Source of the DNA: an uncultured Prevotellaceae bacterium
GTDB taxonomy: Bacteria; Bacteroidota; Bacteroidia; Bacteroidales; Bacteroidaceae
NCBI GenBank assembly: GCA_900316975.1
Contig: ONFA01000025.1
Location: 1 to 33,502, forward strand
DNA: 33,502 bases
Direction: 5' to 3'
Positions 13,028 to 21,557 of the stretch are shown here, one piece after another (within the stretch, counting starts at the first letter, position 1; each line of letters opens with the position of its first letter). The notes under the pieces were generated by a model that did not search any database, was not told where the DNA came from, and saw only the letters and a list, made by a program, of their open reading frames with translations. The translations under genes were made by a program, and so were the position numbers.

Positions 13028-13333
13028 ATGATTGGCAATGTACAAGAGAATGATGTTTTCTTGTCTGCTGATAGATATTATGTCATTAAACTCAACAACT
13101 TTGCCCTATTATCCCCCTCTGCTACTGGTTTAGATGGTTTCATTCATCGTTTGATGGCTCATAACGAACTATTTCCTGATGATGCCTACGTCATCATGGG
13201 CTTTGCCTACAATAGCATCGGAGAGCCTTGTGTTGTTATCAAACAGCCTTTCATAGAGCCTCTTCGCTATGCCACTGATGAAGAGATAGAATATTTTCTT
13301 GAAGAAAGAGGGGTAAAAGACATAATTCGTTGA
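13028..13333 (+). pseudogene. Truncated kinase-fold (polyvalent-protein type) paralogue
   Basis: 101 residues from the ATG, but similarity to the family seems to begin upstream (TWIERIEDHISG, about 12992-13027). YYVIKLNNF resembles the N-lobe lysine strand VIYKVNNL of the protein at 3178-3834; AHNELFPDDAYVIMGFAYNS matches MHNTIFPDTAYSFYGFAGFD; VVIKQPFIEP matches PIIVQPRVAN; ATDEEIEYFLEERG matches the following helix. The C-terminal part with the DLxPRNVL catalytic loop and metal Asp is absent: the frame stops at IIR (13333). So it could hold only the N-lobe-like half. It may be a decayed copy or a family whose members naturally end here. Confidence 0.55.
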
Positions 13334-13347
13334 GTGTCAAATATCGT

Positions 13348-13498
13348 CACTCAGCATGAAATATTATGTGCTGGAAGAACGAAATATTTTGTGCTGAGTG
13401 CGTGAAATAAGAGGCGCACCGTGCGCTATTAGTAAGTATGATTATGTGTAAAAAAGGAGATGTTTTGTCAGTCAATATGACATTGTGTCACGATGTCA
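13348..13498. promoter_or_regulatory. Cluster of palindromes upstream of groES
   Basis: Three separate symmetries: CACTCAGCA (13348-13356) with TGCTGAGTG (13392-13400), extended inward by AAATATT on both arms; GCGCAC-C-GTGCGC (about 13413-13425); and TGACATTGTG-T-CACGATGTCA (13478-13498), a 21-base site with one mismatch. A further TGTCA...TGACA pair overlaps the last. The first may be the terminator of the kinase-fold remnant; the last is the size and shape of a repressor operator and sits about 100 bases before groES. No CIRCE (TTAGCACTC-N9-GAGTGCTAA) is present. Confidence 0.45.
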
Positions 13499-13595
13499 TG
13501 TTTGTGTTAGAATGTGGCACATGATTTGTTTATCTTTTTTTTGGAATAGAAATTCTATAACATACATTTAATAACAAACTAAAAAAAGAAAGACT

Positions 13596-13868
13596 ATGAA
13601 CATTCAACCATTGGCAGACAGGGTGCTGGTGCTCCCCAAGCCTGCGGAAGAAAAGACGGTGGGCGGAATTATTATTCCCGACACTGCGAAGGAGAAGCCC
13701 CTGCAGGGCGAGGTTGTCGCTTGCGGCAACGGTACGAAGGACGAGGAAATGGTCGTGAAAGTGGGCGACCAGGTGCTCTACGGTAAATACTCAGGCACAG
13801 AACTCGAATATGAGGGTGTGAAGTACCTCATGATGCGTCAGAGCGATGTGCTGGCAATCTTGAAATAA
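13596..13868 (+). CDS. groES: Co-chaperonin GroES
   Basis: 90 residues. Forms the heptameric lid of the GroEL folding chamber. Typical N-terminus ([20 protein letters not shown]), a mobile loop with GGIIIPD (24-30), and [20 protein letters not shown] near the end. It is followed by groEL after a 140-base gap, long for this operon; the gap contains CGATTTGAC (13878-13886) and its complement (13955-13963) and several TAAATTGTAAAT leader repeats just before the groEL start. Regulation is probably at the palindromes further upstream. Confidence 0.97.
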   Translation: MNIQPLADRVLVLPKPAEEKTVGGIIIPDTAKEKPLQGEVVACGNGTKDEEMVVKVGDQVLYGKYSGTELEYEGVKYLMMRQSDVLAILK

Positions 13869-13993
13869 TCTCATTTACGATTTGACAATTTACAATGTAC
13901 AATTTTATTTGGCAATATAGTTACTTGCCATGATAGTTATGAAATTGTAGAATGGTCAAATCGAAGAATAAATGGTAAATTGTAAATAGTTAA

Positions 13994-15637
<1,644 letters not shown>

Positions 15638-15725
15638 CAAGCCCATGCGCTTGGCGACTTTCTCCATGCGGAGAGAAAGCCGTGATGAAAAGATGTCGTG
15701 ATGACGACGATAATCAATAAGAAAG
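15638..15725. repeat. Post-groEL segment with CCCATGCGCT motif
   Basis: Directly after the stop comes GCCCATGCGCTTGGCGACTT (15644-15661 core), nearly the same as a stretch beside repeat copy C (complement of 21424-21442, GCCCATGCGCTGGGCGACTC). A small stem CTTTCTC/GAGAGAAAG follows. It may be the degenerate edge of a dispersed repeat. Confidence 0.4.
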
Positions 15726-15757
15726 AGGCTCTGAGCATGACGCTTGGAGCCTTTTTT
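15726..15757 (+). terminator. groESL terminator
   Basis: AGGCTC (15726-15731) pairs with GAGCCT (15747-15752), followed by a T run. The stem is short but GC-rich and lies about 90 bases beyond groEL. Confidence 0.65.
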
Positions 15758-15809
15758 GTGCTTTATGGGGGGTAATGTCAGAAAGAAATGAAAGAATAGT
15801 CAGTCACTT

Positions 15810-15841
15810 TTTGGGAGACATGGAAAAAAAACGTACCTTTG
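15810..15841 (+). promoter_or_regulatory. Promoter of the GH2 operon
   Basis: TTTG at 15810-15813, 20 bases, TACCTTTG at 15834-15841. Start near 15847; leader about 56 bases. Same promoter style as the house-keeping genes here; no SusR or hybrid-sensor site is recognised. Confidence 0.7.
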
Positions 15842-15902
15842 CACATAGAACAATCTAAACAAATATTCTTTTCCATTCATCAACTATTTAACAATCTACG
15901 GC

Positions 15903-18900
15903 ATGAACTTAAAAAAGTACACCCTTTGCCTGTTGGCTGCTTGTTCGTTACAGGCAAACGCTCAGTATTTGGAACATATCTATGACTACATAGAGAACAC
16001 CTCGGTCTTTGAAGAGAATCAAGAGGAGGGACACGCTTATTATCTCGCGAAGGAACATCTGTCACTTAATGGCGATTGGCGTTTTTTCTTTGCCAACACC
16101 CCTGAGGAGGTGCCGCAGACTTTCTTCCAGACGAACTTCAAGGACAGCAAGTGGAACACCATCCATGTGCCGAGTAACTGGGAGATGGAGGGGTATGGCG
16201 ATGCGCAGTTCCGCAATGTGCCTGCACCCTTCAGAGCCAATCCGCCTTTTGTGCCGAGAGATTACAACCCGACAGGTGCCTATCGGAAGACCTTCACCCT
16301 ACCCTCCAACTGGAAAGGTCAGCAGGTGTTTCTGCGTATGGAGAAGACCCAAAGCGGCTCTTTTGTGTGGCTAAACGGTCAACAGGTGGGCTATAATGAG
16401 GGTGGACAGGAACCTGCAGAGTATGACGTAACGCCTTACTTGAAGCCTGGCAAGAACGTGCTGGCTGTGTGTGTGGTGAAATATTGTGATGGTTACTATC
16501 TGGAGGGTCAGGACTACTGGCGATTGGCTGGTATCTTTGACGACGTGACACTCTATGCTACTCCCAAGACCCGACTCTTCGACTGGTATGTGACCACCGA
16601 CCTCGACGACCAGTATCGTGACGCTACCCTCAAGGTGCAGGTGGATGTAAAGAAATATGAGGACGTACGGGGTTCCTATGCTGTTCGTGCCACTCTGACT
16701 GACCCCAAAGGCAACAAGGTGAAGGAGATGTTGTCCGACCGCTTCACGATGGATGGAAGGGGAAAGAAATCGGTGGAACTCTCTTCACAAGTGTCCAATC
16801 CCGACAAGTGGACTTGCGAAACTCCTGTGCTCTATGGACTCAAGTTGGAACTGCTGAATGAGTCGGGCGCAGTGATGCAGGAAATCGCCAGCAAGATGGG
16901 ATTCAAGGAGACGGAAATCAGACATCAGACTTTCTATCTGAACGGAAAACCCATCAAGGTGAATGCCACCAATACACACATGCAGCACCCCGAACTGGGT
17001 CATGCCATGAACGAGGAGACCATCCGTAAGGACATGGAGATACTGAAACAACATAACTTTAACGGTGTGCGCACTTCGCACTACCCTCCTGTCAACAAGT
17101 ATCTGGAACTGGCTGACGAATATGGACTTTACATCATCGACGAGGCTGGCACCGAGGCACATGCCACGGAATATATCTCTAACGACCAGCGGTTCCGTGA
17201 GATGTATCTCGAACGTGTACAGAAACTGGTGCTGCGTGACCGCAACCACGCTTGTGTCCTCTTTTGGAGTGCAGGCAACGAGAGTGGTGAAGGACCTCTC
17301 ATCACCGAAGTCATCAAAGAAGGCAAACGTCTTGACCCTACACGCTATTTCATGTATGGCGGCAACGCCTACGCTCATCCTGGCGAGGAGATCATCGGTC
17401 CCCGCTATCCCGCTCCTTATGAGTTGGAAATGAACACGGCGATGGTGCCTGAGGAGCAAGACCCACGTCCTTCATTCATGGACGAATACCTCTCAGTGGC
17501 AGGTAATGCAGGTGGTGGCATGGACGAATACTGGGCTATCATTCGCCGTCATCCACGACTGATGGGAGGAGCACTTTGGGACTTTGTCAGCCCTGGTCTC
17601 ACCGAGCATATCCGTCCGTTGAAAGACAGTTCGCCCTACAACACCCCTGTTCACCTCATGGGTCATTCGAAGGTGGAGAAGGGAGTGCTGCACCTGAGCG
17701 GACACGACGAGTGGGTGGAAGTCTATCGCAGCAACAATGTGGAACTCTCCAGCAAGGCACTCACCATCAGTTTCGATGTCAAGCCAGGCAAACTGTGTGG
17801 CACCTACGAAGGAGCACCCTACATCACGAAGGGCAACACCCAGTTCGGTGTGGTGCAGAAAGGGGCTGACAAACTCCAGTTCTACCTGCATTCGGGTGTG
17901 AAACATGCCCTGACCGTCGATTTGCCAGCCAACTGGATAGGCAACTGGCATCATGTCACAGCCTCTTGGGATGGTAAGGAAATGAAACTCTATATAGACG
18001 GACAACTCAAAGGCACCGAAACCATTGCACAGCCCGAACCCAACAACAACCGCCGTGGCAACAACGGAGGGGGTGAACGGGGCATGTTGAGTAACTTCCC
18101 CTATCCTATCAATATCGGTAGAATAGCAGGTAACCATGCCCAAGACCCTCAGACCACCTACACTGCCGATGCCGAAATGGACAACGTGGCGATTTACAGC
18201 CAATGTCTTGCCGACGGTGAAGGAAAAGCCGAGGATGCTGTGCTCTATCTCACCTTCGATGGCAATGGCGATGAAGGCACCTTCTACACCATTGGCGGCA
18301 ACATGCGCACCTACGGCAGCATCTGGCCTGACCGCACCGTGCAGCCAGAGATGAAGCAAATGAAGTGGACCACTCAACCTGTCAGTGTCCGTTTGCTTAA
18401 TGCCGAGACTGGCGAGGCAGAAGTGACCAATCGCCTCTTCTTCACCGACCTCACCCAATACGCTTCCCACTGGACACTGATGGCAGACAATCAAGTGCTG
18501 GAAGAAGGTGACATCCAGTTCACCACGGCTCCACAGCAGACACAGGTCATCCAGATACCTTATCACAAGCCTACGATTGTGGCAGGAAAAGAATACCGTG
18601 TCCTCATCACCTCCAAGTTGAAGAAAGACGAGGTGTGGGCAAAAGCAGGTCATGAAGTGGCATGGAACCAGTTGGAACTCTCCTCGTGGAACCTTCCTGC
18701 CCCTGCCGCACAACTTTCTGCCAAGCAGGTGAACGCACAGGAAGACGAGAAGCAAATCAAGATAAGTGGCAAGGATTTCTGTTACGTCATCAGCAAGGAG
18801 ACAGGCAATCTGGAGCAGATGGAAGTGGGTGGAAAGCCCCTCCTCAAAGCCCCAGTCACTTTCAACCTGTGGCGTGCACCCATCGCCAACGAGTTCGACT

Positions 18901-19673
18901 CATGGGATGCCTTCCGTGTCAATGGCGGCTATGCCGAGGGGTATGGCAATCAAGTCGCCACACTCTGGTACAGCAAGGGTGTGAATCAGGTGCTTTCTCG
19001 TCCCACCGCCGTTCGCCTCCAACGCAACGAGCATGAGACCACCGTCACCGTGAGCCAGTTTGTGCAGGTAGGCGCATCCTCCTATGGTGCCCTTGACCTC
19101 TACATCTCTGGAGTGCAGTTTGCCGGATATATGCTCGACTACACCTACAGTTTCTACGACGATGGAACCGTTAAGATTCACAACCACCTGAGTCCGAACG
19201 GCAAACTGCCCGAAATCCTGCCACGCATCGGCTTCACCACTTCCGTAGCCAACGAGTTCGACCACATCACTTGGTACGGACGTGGACCCGAAGAGAACTA
19301 CCCCGACCGCAAGACAGGCTATCAGTTAGGCATCTGGAGTAAGACCGTCGCCGACATGTACGAGCCCTACCTCTTCCCTCAAGACCATGCCCTGCGCACC
19401 GACAACCGCTACGTGCAACTGCTCAACAAGGAGGGTAAGGGAGTGCAGATTTCCATGAACGAGCCCTTCAACTTCAACGCCTATCCCTTCACGACCGACA
19501 ACCTGACCAAGAGCCAGTTCACCTACCAGTTGCAGCCCCAGACCGACCGCTACACCCTCAACCTCGACTACGCCACCACAGGTGTAGGCTGCACCTGCAT
19601 CTATGTGCTTGACGAGTACAGGGTGAAGCCCGTCGCTTTCGACAGAGACATTACCATCAAGCCCGTGAAATAA
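15903..19673 (+). CDS. Secreted GH2 beta-galactosidase with internal LamG domain
   Basis: 1256 residues, about 200 more than typical LacZ-type enzymes. A signal peptide (about 1-20, ending ANA-Q) directs it to the periplasm or surface. In order: GH2 sugar-binding jelly-roll (about 50-215, DWRFFFANTPEEVP, HVPSNWEMEGYG, NPTGAYRKTF), Ig-like domain (about 220-330), catalytic barrel (about 335-590) with acid/base E460 in GNESG and nucleophile E528 in FMDEYLSVAGN, then an inserted Laminin-G/concanavalin-like domain (about 590-790, with SKALTISFDVKPG, WHHVTASWDGKEMKLYIDG), then the second Ig-like domain and the LacZ small-chain-like C-terminal domain (about 950-1250, GRGPEENYPDRKTG). The LamG module sits exactly where the catalytic barrel ends (WDFVSPGLTEH) and the chain resumes with SIWPDRTVQPEMKQMKW. 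Likely acts on galactosides of plant or host glycans. First gene of an operon with DUF4861 and FHA genes. Confidence 0.9.
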   Translation: MNLKKYTLCLLAACSLQANAQYLEHIYDYIENTSVFEENQEEGHAYYLAKEHLSLNGDWRFFFANTPEEVPQTFFQTNFKDSKWNTIHVPSNWEMEGYGDAQFRNVPAPFRANPPFVPRDYNPTGAYRKTFTLPSNWKGQQVFLRMEKTQSGSFVWLNGQQVGYNEGGQEPAEYDVTPYLKPGKNVLAVCVVKYCDGYYLEGQDYWRLAGIFDDVTLYATPKTRLFDWYVTTDLDDQYRDATLKVQVDVKKYEDVRGSYAVRATLTDPKGNKVKEMLSDRFTMDGRGKKSVELSSQVSNPDKWTCETPVLYGLKLELLNESGAVMQEIASKMGFKETEIRHQTFYLNGKPIKVNATNTHMQHPELGHAMNEETIRKDMEILKQHNFNGVRTSHYPPVNKYLELADEYGLYIIDEAGTEAHATEYISNDQRFREMYLERVQKLVLRDRNHACVLFWSAGNESGEGPLITEVIKEGKRLDPTRYFMYGGNAYAHPGEEIIGPRYPAPYELEMNTAMVPEEQDPRPSFMDEYLSVAGNAGGGMDEYWAIIRRHPRLMGGALWDFVSPGLTEHIRPLKDSSPYNTPVHLMGHSKVEKGVLHLSGHDEWVEVYRSNNVELSSKALTISFDVKPGKLCGTYEGAPYITKGNTQFGVVQKGADKLQFYLHSGVKHALTVDLPANWIGNWHHVTASWDGKEMKLYIDGQLKGTETIAQPEPNNNRRGNNGGGERGMLSNFPYPINIGRIAGNHAQDPQTTYTADAEMDNVAIYSQCLADGEGKAEDAVLYLTFDGNGDEGTFYTIGGNMRTYGSIWPDRTVQPEMKQMKWTTQPVSVRLLNAETGEAEVTNRLFFTDLTQYASHWTLMADNQVLEEGDIQFTTAPQQTQVIQIPYHKPTIVAGKEYRVLITSKLKKDEVWAKAGHEVAWNQLELSSWNLPAPAAQLSAKQVNAQEDEKQIKISGKDFCYVISKETGNLEQMEVGGKPLLKAPVTFNLWRAPIANEFDSWDAFRVNGGYAEGYGNQVATLWYSKGVNQVLSRPTAVRLQRNEHETTVTVSQFVQVGASSYGALDLYISGVQFAGYMLDYTYSFYDDGTVKIHNHLSPNGKLPEILPRIGFTTSVANEFDHITWYGRGPEENYPDRKTGYQLGIWSKTVADMYEPYLFPQDHALRTDNRYVQLLNKEGKGVQISMNEPFNFNAYPFTTDNLTKSQFTYQLQPQTDRYTLNLDYATTGVGCTCIYVLDEYRVKPVAFDRDITIKPVK

Positions 19674-19677
19674 ACCT

Positions 19678-20940
19678 ATGAAAAAGTCCATGAGCCTTGT
19701 GGGGGCACTATTCCTGGCACTGTTGGCAAATGCGCAGCAGAGAGTGACTCTCACCGTGACCAACCTCATCAAATCAGCCAGACTGGAGATGGTGGAGGTG
19801 GATGTGTCTGCCATCCAGAAGAAACTGGACATAACCTCGCCGCATGGAGAAAACAGCCCGACGGATGGGCTTATCGTCACCGATGCCGATGGCAAGGAAA
19901 TCCCCTCACAACTCACATGGGACGGCAAACTCATCTTCCAGGCGGGCGTGGGAGCCAAAGCCAAGTCTATCTACCACGTGCAGCAGGGCACGCCACATCC
20001 CTACGAAGTACGTGCCAAGGGGCGACTCTTCACTGAACGTCAGGACGAATTCGGCTGGGAAAACGACCGTGTCGCCTATCGGGTCTATGGACACGGCGGG
20101 GCTGTAGGGTATGACCTCTTCAACAAGAGCACCTCCGACCTCATGCTCGACTACTGGTATGCCTCTGAGCAGAATCAGGAGATGCGCTCCGTCGGTCGTC
20201 AACTCACTGAAAGGGGCTACCCCGACCTTGCCGACCAACTCTACAACGCCTACAGTTACCACGTTGACCACGGAAAGGGCATGGACTGCTACACTGTGGG
20301 ACCCACCCTTGGCGGTGGCGCCAATGCGCTCTTGGGCGCAGACGGGGCGCTCCTCATGCCTCCATGCTACAAAACTTTCGAGATACTCGACCAGGGGCCT
20401 CTCCGTTTCACCGTCCGCTTCACCTATCCCACTCAAGACTTCAACGGGCAGCCAGTGACCGAGACGCGCATCGTCACCCTCGATGCGGGCAGCCACTTCA
20501 ACCGAGTCAGCGTCGCCTACGAGGGGCTTGCCACCCCAGTGCAAATGGCGGCAGGCATTGTCGTCCACCAAAGCAACCCCACCGCCTATGTCCTCTCCTC
20601 CCAGAGCGGTTACATAGGCTACGAAGACTTGGGCGACCCTACGGTCTATCATGCCAAGTACCGTGACGAGCTTGCCGCCCAAATGGGCAGAATCTATGTG
20701 GGACTACTTTTTCCCGACTCCCACATCGCCACCTCTTATCAGCAACGTCCCAATGGCATCGCCACGGGTCACATCCTCGCCACTGCCACTGTTCGTCCCG
20801 CCACTGCCTACACCTACTACTTCGGCTCCGGCTGGAGTGGAAACCCTAACACTGATTTTCACACCTTGACCGACTGGGAAGCCTATTTGAGCCGTGCCGC
20901 CCAGGGTGTGAGAACTCCGCTGAAAGTGAGTCTGAAATGA
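19678..20940 (+). CDS. DUF4861-family secreted protein
   Basis: 420 residues with a clear signal peptide (MKKSMSLVGALFLALLANAQ). The rest matches my memory of the DUF4861 family, found in polysaccharide utilisation loci of Bacteroidota: LTVTNLIKSARLEMVEVDVS at the start, GWENDRVAYRVYGHGG (about 124-139), YHVDHGKGMDCYTVGPTLGGG (about 196-216), GPLRFTVRFTY and the late TYYFGSGWSG (378-387). Activity of the family is not settled; neighbourhood with glycosidases suggests a role in uronic-acid or galactan-side-chain breakdown. It starts 4 bases after the GH2 gene stop and overlaps the FHA gene by 4 bases, so all three are cotranscribed. Composition is more GC-rich than the window average. Confidence 0.75.
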   Translation: MKKSMSLVGALFLALLANAQQRVTLTVTNLIKSARLEMVEVDVSAIQKKLDITSPHGENSPTDGLIVTDADGKEIPSQLTWDGKLIFQAGVGAKAKSIYHVQQGTPHPYEVRAKGRLFTERQDEFGWENDRVAYRVYGHGGAVGYDLFNKSTSDLMLDYWYASEQNQEMRSVGRQLTERGYPDLADQLYNAYSYHVDHGKGMDCYTVGPTLGGGANALLGADGALLMPPCYKTFEILDQGPLRFTVRFTYPTQDFNGQPVTETRIVTLDAGSHFNRVSVAYEGLATPVQMAAGIVVHQSNPTAYVLSSQSGYIGYEDLGDPTVYHAKYRDELAAQMGRIYVGLLFPDSHIATSYQQRPNGIATGHILATATVRPATAYTYYFGSGWSGNPNTDFHTLTDWEAYLSRAAQGVRTPLKVSLK

Positions 20941-21362
20941 AAACATATGTCATTATCAACGGAAGGAGGGTGGACTTGGAGGCGCATCTCTCCAGGTCAC
21001 GCACCATCATCACCTTGGGCAGAACTTCCGAGGAGGCTTACAACGTGCTCGCGTTGGACGATGACTCCACTCACTTGTTTCAGTGTCAGTTCACCCGAAC
21101 GGACACGGGCGCTTGGCGGGTGCACAATGGGCAGTGGCGTACGGAGTGTCCAAAGGGCATCCGGTCGCGCCTTCAGCATGCTTGCAGCATGTGCATGGGC
21201 AGATGTGTGAACCCTCGTCCTGCTCATCCTGCGTATAGTTGGCGGACACCAAAAAACTCCACCTTGTTGAACGGGGTGGAGTTGACTCATGAGGGGACGG
21301 AATTGAAGGATGGAGATGTGATAGAGGTGGGGAATGTCCGACTTTCGGTCGTCAGGGTTTAG
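20937..21362 (+). CDS. FHA-domain protein with an inserted cysteine cluster
   Basis: 141 residues. FHA domains bind phosphothreonine peptides. The fold is recognisable by its first strands (IITLGRTSEEAYNVLAL, with LGR at 27-29) and by its end, NSTLLNGVELTHEGTELKDG followed by DVIEVGNVRLSV. Between them, residues about 68-103 form an insertion with four cysteines, TEC...HACSMCMGRC, and basic residues, where the usual Ser-Arg-His signature should lie; this could be a zinc-binding knuckle. The usual FHA SxxH motif is not evident, so phosphopeptide binding is uncertain. ATG overlaps the stop of the DUF4861 gene (ATGA). No signal peptide: it would be cytoplasmic, odd beside two secreted proteins. 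Confidence 0.65.
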   Translation: MKTYVIINGRRVDLEAHLSRSRTIITLGRTSEEAYNVLALDDDSTHLFQCQFTRTDTGAWRVHNGQWRTECPKGIRSRLQHACSMCMGRCVNPRPAHPAYSWRTPKNSTLLNGVELTHEGTELKDGDVIEVGNVRLSVVRV

Positions 21363-21441
21363 AGACTCCTCCAACTCCCTTGTTTGGGTTTTGGAGTTTA
21401 GGGCTGAGGGTATAGAGATGGGAGTCGCCCAGCGCATGGGC

Positions 21442-21504
21442 TGTCAGAGTATCGGCTTTTAACTCCTGAGCGGAGCGATAATTCCTTATAACTCCTTTAA
21501 CTCC
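21442..21504 (-). repeat. GGAGTTA palindromic element, copy C (left half only, reversed)
   Basis: Read on the minus strand it begins GGAGTTAAAGGAGTTATAAG, then the TCGCTCCGCTCA bulge, GGAGTTAAAAGCCGATACTC and TGACA, as in copy B. The second arm is missing and is replaced by GCCCATGCGCTGGGCGACTC, a motif also found after groEL. Just left (21362-21400) is a decayed CCTCCAACTCCC element end. It lies between convergent genes. Confidence 0.75.
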
Positions 21505-21557
21505 AACGAAAGAAAACATCCGAACCTTTAGCTCGACGAAGTCAAACTTAAATTCTT

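Noticed and set aside
13348..13400. CIRCE (HrcA) operator before groES
   Set aside because: CACTC and GAGTG occur as an inverted pair but with 35 bases between the arms and the wrong flanks; CIRCE needs TTAGCACTC-N9-GAGTGCTAA.
17493..18755. Open frame of 420 codons opposite the GH2 gene
   Set aside because: Antisense shadow of a well-supported secreted enzyme; Cys/His-rich composition, no domain.
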